A stretch of 64,000 nt of DNA from JAJNPS01 sp031378845. GTDB lineage: Bacteria > Pseudomonadota > Alphaproteobacteria > Rhodobacterales > Rhodobacteraceae. Below the pieces are notes generated by a model, which was not told where the DNA came from, searched no databases, and worked only from the letters and a program-made list of their open reading frames with translations. The stretch lies in NCBI GenBank assembly GCA_031378845.1, contig JANNES010000001.1, positions 1 through 64,000 of the forward strand, read 5' to 3'. Each line of letters opens with the position of its first letter. The stretch's first letter is position 1. Positions 1-7,765 of the stretch are shown in pieces. A program made the position numbers and the translations under genes.

Positions 1-716
1 CGCACCATCGGGCCGAACGGATAGCCCATCTTGTCGGCGGCAGCCCAGATGGCCTTCAATTCGTCCATCGTCAGCACCCGTTCGCGGGCGACATAGCCCA
101 GTTCTGGGCGGCGCATCCCCGCGACGGGGCTGGCAGTCAGCAGGCCCCTATCGACAGCCCAGTTGAAGAATTTGGTGATGTGCTTCCGAACCTCGCGCGC
201 CGCGCCGGTCCCATGTTCCATCGCAATCTCGTCAAGCAACTCGTGCGCCGTCGCCCGGTCCAGCGTGTCGATGGGCTTCGACTTCCATTCCGGCACGACA
301 TAGGTGTTCAGCAGGCGTTCGGTGTCCTTCCACTTCACCGTGTGGGCCTTGGCGTGCAGTTCGATGAACCGGGCGCAGATCACCTCGAACACCCGTTCGC
401 CCTTCTGGCGCAATTCATCCTTGCGCTGGTCGGCAGGATCGTCGCCCCGGTCGGCAAGGTCGATGGCAGCCCGCGCCTTGTCGCGCGCCGCCTTCAGGTC
501 GATCAGGGGATAGGCCCCGAGGGTCATCCGCCGCAGCGCGCCCCGGTTCCCGCCGTCGCCCCGGCCCGCGACACGATACATCACAGACCAGCTTTTCTTC
601 CCGGCCTCGGTCACGCGCAGCGCGAGGCCCGGGGTAAGGGTGTCAAAAACCTCAAGCCGCTTGCCCGCCTCGGGGTTCAGCTTGCCTACGGCCAGTTCCG
701 TCAACTTCTTCTTCAT
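1..716 (-). CDS. Tyrosine recombinase/integrase, P4 type (N-terminal part, runs off window)
   Basis: Read on the minus strand from ATG 716-714, the frame stays open to the window edge (about 238 residues). The N-terminus (MKKKLTELAVGKLNPEAGKR, then a GLALRVTEAGKKSW segment and a GAYPLIDLKAARDKA segment) is the arm-type DNA-binding domain of P4-like integrases. It is followed by a SAM-like core-binding domain (about residues 95-200, with FFNWAVDRGLLTASPVAGM) and the beginning of the catalytic domain (ERVLTMDELKAIW). The catalytic Arg-His-Arg-Tyr residues lie beyond the window. It would integrate and excise the element to the left by recombination at a tRNA gene. The tRNA-Thr 3' fragment 160 bp upstream of its start supports this. 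The + strand open frame over the same DNA is antisense shadow. Family assignment is secure; activity cannot be judged. Confidence 0.9.
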   Translation of the reverse strand, partial: MKKKLTELAVGKLNPEAGKRLEVFDTLTPGLALRVTEAGKKSWSVMYRVAGRGDGGNRGALRRMTLGAYPLIDLKAARDKARAAIDLADRGDDPADQRKDELRQKGERVFEVICARFIELHAKAHTVKWKDTERLLNTYVVPEWKSKPIDTLDRATAHELLDEIAMEHGTGAAREVRKHITKFFNWAVDRGLLTASPVAGMRRPELGYVARERVLTMDELKAIWAAADKMGYPFGPMV

Positions 717-1158
717 CGCAAACTCCGGGGTAACGTCGGGGTAACTTTTAGGTGGGCTATTGGGCTTTACCGGCCTATACCGCCGGGGCCTCTTATAGCG
801 CCCAAGTGCCTGCAAGTAAACGACTTTAGGTTATGCGCGGATATGGGCGGATACCCCGGGAAACTGGCGGCCCGCCCCTTGGTAAGGGAGAGGTCGAGAG
901 TTCAATCCTCTCTTGCAGCACCATTTATCTCCAGTCACATCAATATATTGGCGCAATCAGCACGCGCGATGCTGTCTGGTGCGGCGATTGCCGTCACGGT
1001 CGGTGCTTGTCGCAGGTCCTTTGTGTTGACACTTGCAATGGCATGCGCAGCAACACGCTGGCGGAGCGGACGCTGCGGACTTGCCGGATGGCGCGCGGGC
1101 AATTAGGTGTTGCGCTTCGGTGTTAAACGCCACGCGGACGCAACGAGAGGCCGACGGC
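717..1158. other. Intergenic region around the element boundary
   Basis: No supported gene between the integrase start and the HAD gene other than the tRNA-Thr fragment. Bases 717-874 are the integrase upstream region on the element side. Bases 924-1158 are presumably host DNA with the promoter of the polyol operon. A TTGACA hexamer sits at 1026-1031 but no convincing -10 element is seen 16-18 bases later. The short open frames here lack family resemblance and ribosome binding sites. Confidence 0.5.
875..923 (+). other. att site: 3' fragment of tRNA-Thr(GGT)
   Basis: From the anticodon loop to CCA the bases fit a tRNA exactly: anticodon GGT, 39-43 GGGAG, variable loop AGGTC, T stem GAGAG/CTCTC around TTCAATC, acceptor strand TTGCAGC, discriminator A, CCA at 921-923. 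The 5' side does not fit: the anticodon stem mismatches in its outer two pairs, and no D arm or GCTGCAA acceptor strand is found about 75 bases upstream. This is therefore a 3' half only, the usual remnant at the distal end of an element integrated in a tRNA gene. The crossover core probably lies within about 875-923. The intact tRNA-Thr is expected left of the window, at the other end of the element. Confidence 0.8.
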
Positions 1159-1842
1159 ATGCAAGACGGGATGTCGTTCGATCTGGTCATCTTTGACTGC
1201 GACGGCGTGCTTATCGACTCCGAGATCATCTCGGCGCAGATGCTGATCGCGGCGTTGTCGACCTTGGGGGTGTGCGTCGATCTGGATTACGTGGCGCGGC
1301 ATTTTCTGGGGCGCAGTTATCCCACGGTGATGGCGCAGATCCGCGGGGATTTCGCGCTTGACCTGCCGGACAGCTTTGAAGACAGCTACCGCGCACGCCT
1401 GTTGGCGGCGTTCGAGCGTGACCTAAAGGTGATGCCGGGGGCGGCCGAGGTCCTGGCCACACTGGACCTGCCGATGTGCGTGGCCACCTCTTCCAGCCCA
1501 CGGCGCGCCGAGCAATCGCTGCATTTGACAGGGCTTTGGCCGCTGGTCCAAGGGCGTCTGTTCACGGCCTCCGAGGTGGCGCATGGAAAACCCGCGCCGG
1601 ACCTCTTTTTTCACGCGGCGGCCCGGATGGGGGCGGACCCTGCGCGCTGTCTGGTCATCGAAGACAGCCTGACGGGCATTCGTGCGGCGCGCGCCGCAGG
1701 CATGGCGGTCTGGCGATTTGTGGGGGGCAGCCATCTGGGGCGTGACGCCGAGGTGGAACCGCAAGATGCCGTGCCGGATCTGAGGTTTGCATCTTTCGCC
1801 CAGTTCTTCCACATTGATCCAAGGATCACGGAACGCAAATGA
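1159..1842 (+). CDS. HAD-superfamily sugar-phosphatase-like hydrolase
   Basis: A 227-residue protein of HAD subfamily IA (beta-phosphoglucomutase/phosphoglycolate phosphatase-like), probably a cytosolic phosphomonoesterase acting on a sugar phosphate. Motif I is FDCDGVLIDSE with Asp13 as nucleophile and Asp15 as acid/base. Motif II is the TSSS stretch near residue 111. Motif III is the Lys in GKPAPDLF and motif IV is VIEDSLTGI. ATG 1159 was chosen because GAGAGG lies just upstream and the resulting N-terminus matches family length; longer in-frame starts add unrelated sequence. It overlaps the regulator gene by ATGA and heads the polyol operon. The substrate is not readable; in this context a polyol or ketose phosphate is plausible. 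Confidence 0.85.
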   Translation: MQDGMSFDLVIFDCDGVLIDSEIISAQMLIAALSTLGVCVDLDYVARHFLGRSYPTVMAQIRGDFALDLPDSFEDSYRARLLAAFERDLKVMPGAAEVLATLDLPMCVATSSSPRRAEQSLHLTGLWPLVQGRLFTASEVAHGKPAPDLFFHAAARMGADPARCLVIEDSLTGIRAARAAGMAVWRFVGGSHLGRDAEVEPQDAVPDLRFASFAQFFHIDPRITERK

Positions 1843-2789
1843 ACCGCATGGATGCCGATATCTCGACACTGGATGAGGCCGCCCGGGCGGGGTGGCTCTA
1901 CTATGTCGGCGGTCTGACACAAGACCAGATCGCCACCGCCCTTGGTGTGTCGCGCCAGCGCGCGCAGCGTCTGGTCGCCAAGGCTATGGCCGAAGGTCTG
2001 GTGCATGTGCGGCTGGATCACCCCATCGCGCGGTGTCTGGCGCTGGAGGCGCAACTCAAACGCCGCTATGGTCTGGGCCACGCCCGCGTGGCCCCGGGGC
2101 TTGGACCGGGCGTTGATCCATCGCGGGCAACCGCAGGTCCAGCGGCGGCGCTGCTGGAACAGTTCCTCGCCGATCCCGCCCCCAAGATCCTTGCGTTTGG
2201 CACCGGCAGGGCCCTGTCGTCGATGGTTGCTGCGCTGACACCGCACGTGACCGAGCACCACCGCATTGTCAGTCTGATCGGCAACATCGCGCCCGACGGA
2301 TCGGCCAGTTTTTACGATGTCATCCAGCGTCTTGCCGACAAGCTGCATGCCCCGCATTTTCCGATGTCCGTGCCGTTGGTGTCAGACACGCCGCAAGAGC
2401 GCGCGCTGTTTCATCAGCTTGGCCCGGTGCAGGCCGTGGTGCGGCTGGCGCAGGCGGCGGATGTCACCTTTGTCGGTGTCGGGCAGATGGGCGACGATGC
2501 GCCCTTGTACACGGATGGCTTCCTGACCCGCGAACAGTTGCGCGAAATGCAGACGCGCGGGGCTGCCGGCGAGATCGTGGGCGGCGTGTTCGACAGCTCC
2601 GGGCGCTACATCGAAACGCCGCTGACGGGATGCATCGGCGGGGTACAGGTCGAAGCGGGGCGCACGGCGCCGGTGATCGGGGTTGCAGCCGGGCCGTCCA
2701 AGGTCGCCGCGATCCGGGCGGCCTTGTCCGGGCGGCTGATCAACGGGTTGGTGACCGACGAGCCTACCGCCGAGGCGCTGCTGGCCTAA
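1839..2789 (+). CDS. SorC/DeoR-type sugar-binding transcriptional regulator of the polyol operon
   Basis: A 316-residue regulator. The N-terminus carries a helix-turn-helix (residues about 24-55, LTQDQIATALGVSRQRAQRL) followed by the large SorC-type effector-binding domain, with GTGRALSSMV and a typical C-terminal IRAALSGRLINGLVTDE stretch. Such proteins bind a sugar phosphate or free sugar and repress or activate the adjacent catabolic operon. The start ATG overlaps the HAD stop codon (ATGA), so the two are probably cotranscribed. It lies directly before smoEFGK-smoS-mtlK, the position of the polyol operon regulator in Rhodobacter. Two 14-bp dyads at 2867-2899 are the likely binding sites. 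A homologue (61526-62497) controls the second polyol-type locus. Confidence 0.88.
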   Translation: MNRMDADISTLDEAARAGWLYYVGGLTQDQIATALGVSRQRAQRLVAKAMAEGLVHVRLDHPIARCLALEAQLKRRYGLGHARVAPGLGPGVDPSRATAGPAAALLEQFLADPAPKILAFGTGRALSSMVAALTPHVTEHHRIVSLIGNIAPDGSASFYDVIQRLADKLHAPHFPMSVPLVSDTPQERALFHQLGPVQAVVRLAQAADVTFVGVGQMGDDAPLYTDGFLTREQLREMQTRGAAGEIVGGVFDSSGRYIETPLTGCIGGVQVEAGRTAPVIGVAAGPSKVAAIRAALSGRLINGLVTDEPTAEALLA

Positions 2790-2866
2790 ACGGATCACGA
2801 ATGCGCAAAGTCACGAGTTGCCGCGCCGCAGCGAGAGATTGCGATTGACTCGTCGTCAAGTTGCAT

Positions 2867-2899
2867 TGAGTATTCGCTCACGTAGTGGGCAAAAGCTCA
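2867..2899 (+). promoter_or_regulatory. Tandem dyads, putative SorC-type operator
   Basis: Two similar 14-bp dyads lie 19 bp apart: TGAGTATTCGCTCA (2867-2880) and TGGGCAAAAGCTCA (2886-2899). Both follow TGRG-N5-GCTCA. They sit just upstream of the ribosome binding site of smoE. A TTGACT hexamer at 2845-2850 could be the -35 element, placing the operator at or just after the -10 region, consistent with repression. No experimental consensus was available for comparison. Confidence 0.45.
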
Positions 2900-2917
2900 T
2901 ACACAGGGAGAATACAC

Positions 2918-4225
2918 ATGACTATATCGATGCGGGCGCTTTTGAGCGCCTGTGCTGTTGGCGCGTTCACAACCGTCGCCGCAGCCGAAAACATCGTTGT
3001 CGCCACCGTGAACAACGGCGACATGATCCGCATGCAGGGCCTGATGGGCGAGTTCAACGCGCTGCATCCCGACATCACCGTCGAATGGGTGACACTCGAA
3101 GAAAACGTGCTGCGCCAGAAGGTCACGACCGACATTGCCACCAAGGGCGGTCAGTTCGACGTGCTGACGATCGGCACCTATGAGGTCCCGATCTGGGGCA
3201 AGCAGGGCTGGCTGGTCAGCCTGAATGATCTGCCCGCCGAATGGGATGCCGCTGACCTTCTGCCTGCAATCGCGGGGGGTCTGACGGTGGACGGTCAGCT
3301 ATACGCCGCCCCGTTCTACGGCGAATCCTCGATGGTCATGTACCGCAAGGATCTGATGGAAAAGGCCGGGCTGACGATGCCTGACGCCCCGACATGGACA
3401 GATATCAAAGCTGCCGCTGCCGGGATGACCGACAAGGCAAACGAGATCTACGGCATCTGCCTGCGCGGCAAGGCTGGCTGGGGCGAAAACATGGCATTCC
3501 TGACGGCCATGTCGAACTCCTACGGCGCGCGCTGGTTTGACGAGAACTGGAAACCCCAGTTTGACGGCGCAGCGTGGAAGGCCACCTTGACCGACTATCT
3601 GGCGATGATGAATGAATATGGCCCTCCGGGTGCATCCAATAACGGCTTTAACGAGAACCTCGCTTTGTTCAACCAAGGCAAGTGCGGCATGTGGATCGAC
3701 GCGACTGTGGCCGCGTCGTTCGTGACGGGCAAAGACAGCACCGTTGCCGACAAGGTCGGCTTTGCGCTCGCCCCCGACAATGGTCTGGGCAAGCGCGGCA
3801 ACTGGCTCTGGGCATGGTCGTTGGCCATCCCCGCAGGTTCGGCCAAGGTAGATGCGGCCAAGATTTTCGTCGCTTGGGCCACGTCCAAGGAATATGCCGC
3901 ACTGGTGGCAAGCAAAGAAGGCTGGGCGAACGTTCCTCCGGGCACGCGGACCTCGCTTTACATGAACCCCGAGTATCAAAAGGTTCCGTTTGCCAAGATG
4001 ACGCTCGACAGCATCAACGCGGCTGACCCGACCAAACCGACGGTCGATCCGGTTCCCTATACCGGCGTTCAGTTCGTCGCGATCCCGGAGTTTCAGGGCA
4101 TCGCGACCACGGTTGGTCAGCACTTCTCGGCGGCTCTGGCCGGGACAATGACGATGGAAGAAGCTTTGGCTGCGGCGCAAGAAACCGCTACAACTGAAAT
4201 GACCAAGGCTGGTTACATCAAGTAA
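2918..4225 (+). CDS. smoE: Polyol ABC transporter substrate-binding protein SmoE
   Basis: A 435-residue periplasmic family-1 (MalE-like) solute-binding protein for sorbitol/mannitol-type polyols. A Sec signal peptide is visible (MTISMRALLSACAVGAFTTV then AAA-E). The mature protein starts ENIVVATVNNGDMIRMQGL, typical of SmoE/MtlE. ATG 2918 is preceded by AGGGAG at good spacing, whereas the longer frame from 2885 would spoil the signal peptide. It is the first gene of the transporter set and is followed by a strong hairpin (4236-4274), which would allow more binding protein than permease. Substrate is inferred from the linked sorbitol and mannitol dehydrogenases. Confidence 0.9.
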   Translation: MTISMRALLSACAVGAFTTVAAAENIVVATVNNGDMIRMQGLMGEFNALHPDITVEWVTLEENVLRQKVTTDIATKGGQFDVLTIGTYEVPIWGKQGWLVSLNDLPAEWDAADLLPAIAGGLTVDGQLYAAPFYGESSMVMYRKDLMEKAGLTMPDAPTWTDIKAAAAGMTDKANEIYGICLRGKAGWGENMAFLTAMSNSYGARWFDENWKPQFDGAAWKATLTDYLAMMNEYGPPGASNNGFNENLALFNQGKCGMWIDATVAASFVTGKDSTVADKVGFALAPDNGLGKRGNWLWAWSLAIPAGSAKVDAAKIFVAWATSKEYAALVASKEGWANVPPGTRTSLYMNPEYQKVPFAKMTLDSINAADPTKPTVDPVPYTGVQFVAIPEFQGIATTVGQHFSAALAGTMTMEEALAAAQETATTEMTKAGYIK

Positions 4226-4235
4226 CCACAGCCCT

Positions 4236-4274
4236 CTGCGGGGCCGGTCCTCCCAAGGCGGCCCCGCAGTTTTT
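4236..4274 (+). terminator. Hairpin plus T5 between smoE and smoF
   Basis: A perfect 10-bp stem (4236-4245 CTGCGGGGCC with 4260-4269 GGCCCCGCAG) has a 14-base loop and is followed directly by five T residues. It has the form of an intrinsic terminator inside an operon. It probably acts as a partial terminator or as a 3' stabiliser of the smoE message. Confidence 0.8.
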
Positions 4275-4290
4275 CCCGAAAGGACAGGTT

Positions 4291-5160
4291 ATGGCCACCC
4301 AACAATCCCGTGCTCTGGCGCGCATCATGGTGTCACCTGCGGTGATCTTGCTGTTCTTGTGGATGATCGTGCCGTTAATGATGACGCTGTACTTTTCGTT
4401 CCTGCGCTACAACCTGTTGACCCCCGGCACGTCCTTTGCGGGTTTTGACAACTACTACTATTTCCTCACCAACCCGGCCTTTTTCGCGGCCCTTATCAAT
4501 ACACTGACCCTGGTCTTGGGTGTGCTGGTGATCACAGTTTTTGGCGGTGTTGCGCTGGCCTTGCTGCTTGATCTGCCGTTCTGGGGCCAAGGCATCGTCC
4601 GCATCATGGTGATCTCGCCCTTTTTTGTCATGCCCACCGTCGCCGCTCTGGTGTGGAAGAACTTTTTCTTTAACCCGGTCAATGGCATGTTTGCCCACCT
4701 CGCGCGAAACCTGGGCCTGAAGCCTTATGATTTTCTGGCTCAGGCGCCATTGGCGTCAATCATCGGGATCGTTGCTTGGGCCTGGTTGCCGTTTTCCACG
4801 CTGATCCTGTTGACCGCCCTGCAATCGCTGGACCGTGAGCAGCAGGAGGCGGCAGAAATGGATGGGGCGTCCTGGTTGTCGCGGTTTCGCTATCTGACCA
4901 TTCCGCACCTGACGCGGGCGATCACCGTCGTGATCTTGATCCAGACGATCTTTCTGCTGTCGGTGTTTGCCGAGATTCTTGTGACCACGAATGGCGGTCC
5001 GGGGACGGCGACGACAAACATCACGTTCCTTGTTTATGCGCAGTCCTTGCTCAGCTACGACGTAGGCGGCGGGTCGGCGGGCGGCATCATCGCGGTCGTT
5101 TTGGCAAACATAGTGGCGATCTTCCTGATGCGGATGATCGGCAAGAACCTGGACGCATGA
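4291..5160 (+). CDS. smoF: Polyol ABC transporter permease SmoF
   Basis: A 289-residue inner-membrane permease of the MalF/UgpA type with six predicted membrane segments. The cytoplasmic EAA loop is present (QQEAAEMDGASWLSRFRYL then IPHL), which docks on the ATPase SmoK. GAAAGGACAG upstream of ATG 4291 is a good ribosome binding site. Only one base separates its stop from smoG. It is full length and serves as a reference for the truncated paralogue at 60034-60690: about 74 residues follow the EAA loop here and only a few there. Confidence 0.9.
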   Translation: MATQQSRALARIMVSPAVILLFLWMIVPLMMTLYFSFLRYNLLTPGTSFAGFDNYYYFLTNPAFFAALINTLTLVLGVLVITVFGGVALALLLDLPFWGQGIVRIMVISPFFVMPTVAALVWKNFFFNPVNGMFAHLARNLGLKPYDFLAQAPLASIIGIVAWAWLPFSTLILLTALQSLDREQQEAAEMDGASWLSRFRYLTIPHLTRAITVVILIQTIFLLSVFAEILVTTNGGPGTATTNITFLVYAQSLLSYDVGGGSAGGIIAVVLANIVAIFLMRMIGKNLDA

Positions 5161-5161
5161 C

Positions 5162-5992
5162 ATGGCACGCAAAGCTTCGACGGCGAAAAAGGCGTTTGTG
5201 ACTTTGGCGGCATGGAGCGTCGGAATTCTGATCTGCTTTCCGATCCTGTGGACGATCCTGATGAGCTTTAAGTCGGAGGCCGATGCCGTGAAGGCGCCGT
5301 TTGCGATGCTAAGTTCGGCATGGACGCTTGACAGCTATGCAGAGGTGCAGGAGCGGTCGATCTATGGCCGCTACTTCATGAACTCCGTGGTGCTGTCCGT
5401 CGGCTCGACGCTCATGGCGCTGGTCATTGCCATTCCTGCGGCTTGGTCGATGGCCTTTGTTCCGGGCAAAAGGACCAAGGACCTGCTGATGTGGATGCTC
5501 TCCACCAAGATGATGCCGGCGGTGGGTGTGCTGATCCCGATGTATCTCATGTTCCGTGATGCGGGCTTGCTCGACACGCAGATCGGGTTGCTGATCATCC
5601 TGACCCTAATCAACCTGCCGATCGTGGTCTGGATGCTGTACACCTACTTCAAGGAGATCCCCGTCGAGATCCTTGAGGCATCCCGGATGGACGGGGCGAA
5701 CATGTGGTCAGAGATCGTCCATGTGCTGACGCCGATGGCGGTCCCGGGGATCGCCTCCACGCTGCTGTTGAATATCATCCTGACCTGGAACGAGGCGTTC
5801 TGGACCTTGCAGCTGACCACGTCGGATGCAGCCCCCCTGACGCAGTTCATTGCGGGTTTTTCATCGCCCCAGGGTCTCTTTTACGCAAAACTGAGTGCGG
5901 CCAGCACAATGGCCATCGCACCGATCCTGATACTGGGCTGGTTCAGCCAAAAACAACTCGTCCGTGGCCTGACATTCGGCGCGGTGAAATGA
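5162..5992 (+). CDS. smoG: Polyol ABC transporter permease SmoG
   Basis: A 276-residue MalG-type permease and partner of SmoF. It has a long first membrane segment (residues about 12-34), a TM core, and the EAA loop ILEASRMDGANMWSEIVHVL followed by TPMAVPG. It ends with the family-typical KQLVRGLTFGAVK. Its start lies one base after the smoF stop, implying translational coupling. The paralogue at 60690-61516 is frameshifted. Confidence 0.9.
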   Translation: MARKASTAKKAFVTLAAWSVGILICFPILWTILMSFKSEADAVKAPFAMLSSAWTLDSYAEVQERSIYGRYFMNSVVLSVGSTLMALVIAIPAAWSMAFVPGKRTKDLLMWMLSTKMMPAVGVLIPMYLMFRDAGLLDTQIGLLIILTLINLPIVVWMLYTYFKEIPVEILEASRMDGANMWSEIVHVLTPMAVPGIASTLLLNIILTWNEAFWTLQLTTSDAAPLTQFIAGFSSPQGLFYAKLSAASTMAIAPILILGWFSQKQLVRGLTFGAVK

Positions 5993-5999
5993 GGGGACT

Positions 6000-6998
6000 A
6001 TGGGTCAGATAACGCTGAAATCGGTCCGCAAGTCGTTCGGTGAGGTGGATGTCATCCCCTCGATCGACCTGCAGATCAACGATGGCGAGTTCGTGGTGTT
6101 CGTGGGCCCGTCGGGTTGCGGAAAATCCACGCTTTTGCGCCTGATCGCGGGGCTGGAGGACACCACCAGCGGTGTGATCCAGATCGACGGCAAGGATGCA
6201 ACGGACCTGCCCCCGGCCAAGCGTGGTCTTGCCATGGTGTTCCAGTCCTACGCGCTTTATCCGCACATGTCTGTGCGCAAGAACATCGCGTTCCCGCTCA
6301 AGATGGCGGGTATGGATCCCGAGGTGGCCGCCAAAAAGGTCGAGGCGGCGGCCAAGGTGCTGAACCTTGGCAGCTATCTCGACCGCAAGCCCGGGCAGCT
6401 TTCGGGTGGTCAGCGACAGCGTGTCGCGATCGGCCGTGCCATCGTGCGCGAACCGGCGGCGTTCTTGTTTGACGAGCCGTTGTCGAACCTTGATGCGGCG
6501 TTGCGCGTCAACATGCGGCAGGAAATCTCGGAACTGCATCAAAGCCTGAAGACCACGATGATCTATGTGACCCACGATCAGGTCGAGGCGATGACCATGG
6601 CCGACAAGATCGTGGTGCTGAATGCCGGTCGCATCGAACAGGTGGGCAGCCCGCTCGATCTTTATCACAGCCCGGCAAACATCTTTGTCGCGGGATTCAT
6701 CGGCAGCCCCAAGATGAATCTGGTCGAAGGTGCAGAGGCTGCCAAGCATGGTGCGACCACCATCGGCATTCGTCCTGAACATCTGGACGTCGGTGACACC
6801 GGAAACTGGATCGGGACCGTCGGGCTGTCGGAGCATCTGGGGTCGGACACGTTCCTCAAGATCAACGTTGACAGCGTGGGCATCATCAATGTGCGCGGTG
6901 ACGGCGACGTCAAGTATCGCCACGGCGACCGCATTGCGCTGACCCCCCAGATGGACAAGTTGCATCGCTTTGGTGCGGACGGGAAAGCGCTGACATGA
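6000..6998 (+). CDS. smoK: Polyol ABC transporter ATP-binding protein SmoK
   Basis: A 332-residue MalK/UgpC-type ATPase. Walker A is GPSGCGKST, the Q-loop is MVFQSYALYPH, the signature is LSGGQRQRV, Walker B is FLFDEPLSNLD and the switch is THDQVEAMT. A C-terminal TOBE/OB regulatory domain follows (from about residue 240, with GIRPEHLDV). It energises SmoEFG, which it follows by 7 bp, and overlaps smoS by ATGA. All motifs are canonical, unlike the degenerate paralogue at 57411-58469. Confidence 0.92.
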   Translation: MGQITLKSVRKSFGEVDVIPSIDLQINDGEFVVFVGPSGCGKSTLLRLIAGLEDTTSGVIQIDGKDATDLPPAKRGLAMVFQSYALYPHMSVRKNIAFPLKMAGMDPEVAAKKVEAAAKVLNLGSYLDRKPGQLSGGQRQRVAIGRAIVREPAAFLFDEPLSNLDAALRVNMRQEISELHQSLKTTMIYVTHDQVEAMTMADKIVVLNAGRIEQVGSPLDLYHSPANIFVAGFIGSPKMNLVEGAEAAKHGATTIGIRPEHLDVGDTGNWIGTVGLSEHLGSDTFLKINVDSVGIINVRGDGDVKYRHGDRIALTPQMDKLHRFGADGKALT

Positions 6999-7765
6999 GG
7001 TTGGCTGGCAAATCCGCACTGATCACCGGGGCCGCGCGCGGCATTGGTTATGAATTCGCCCGCGCCTACATCGCCGAAGGTGCCGAAGTGGCCCTCGCCG
7101 ATGTCAACGCATCGGCCTTGGCCAAGGCGGTGAGCGTGCTGGGGCCGAAAGCACATGCCGTGCAGATGGATGTGACCGATCAGGCAAGCATCGATGCCGG
7201 CTTTGCATCCGCGCTGGCGGCGATGGGCAAACTGGATGTCCTGATCAACAATGCAGCTCTTTTCGATGCAGGCCCGATCGTCGAGATCACGCGCGCTGCG
7301 TATGACAGACTGTTCGCGGTCAACGTCGCGGGCACCCTTTTTTGCCTGCAAGCGGCGGCCAAGCAGATGATCGCGCAGGGGCAGGGCGGCAAGATCATCA
7401 ACATGGCCAGTCAGGCCGGACGGCGCGGCGAGGGGCTGGTTGCAGTCTACTGCGCCACCAAGGCCGCCGTGATCAGCCTGACGCAAAGCGCGGGCCTCGA
7501 TCTGATCAGGCACCGCATCAACGTCAACGCCATCGCCCCCGGTGTGGTCGATGGTGAACACTGGGACGGTGTGGATGCACTCTTTGCCAAATATGAAGGC
7601 CGACCCAAGGGCGAAAAAAAACGGCTGGTCAGCGCGGCAGTTCCCTATGGGCGCATGGGGACGGCGGCCGATCTGATCGGTATGGCGACGTTCCTTGCGA
7701 CAAGCGAAAGCGATTATGTCGTGGCGCAGACGTTTGGCGTCGACGGCGGTAACTGGATGTCATGA
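6995..7765 (+). CDS. smoS: Sorbitol dehydrogenase SmoS (SDR family)
   Basis: A 256-residue classical short-chain dehydrogenase. The NAD-binding glycine motif is TGAARGIG, followed by NNAA, catalytic Ser in NMASQAGRRG and the YCATK Tyr-Lys pair. The conserved sequence around NAIAPGVVDGEHWDGVD resembles Rhodobacter SmoS. It oxidises D-glucitol to D-fructose (and galactitol to tagatose in the characterised enzyme) in the cytosol. It overlaps smoK upstream and mtlK downstream by 4 bp each. Confidence 0.9.
   Translation: MRLAGKSALITGAARGIGYEFARAYIAEGAEVALADVNASALAKAVSVLGPKAHAVQMDVTDQASIDAGFASALAAMGKLDVLINNAALFDAGPIVEITRAAYDRLFAVNVAGTLFCLQAAAKQMIAQGQGGKIINMASQAGRRGEGLVAVYCATKAAVISLTQSAGLDLIRHRINVNAIAPGVVDGEHWDGVDALFAKYEGRPKGEKKRLVSAAVPYGRMGTAADLIGMATFLATSESDYVVAQTFGVDGGNWMS

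Noticed and set aside
848..923. Complete tRNA-Thr gene
   Set aside because: Only the 3' half fits; no D arm and no acceptor 5' strand pairing with TTGCAGC.
180..1106. 308-codon + strand open frame over the integrase
   Set aside because: It is antisense to a clear integrase domain, has no family resemblance and runs through the tRNA fragment.
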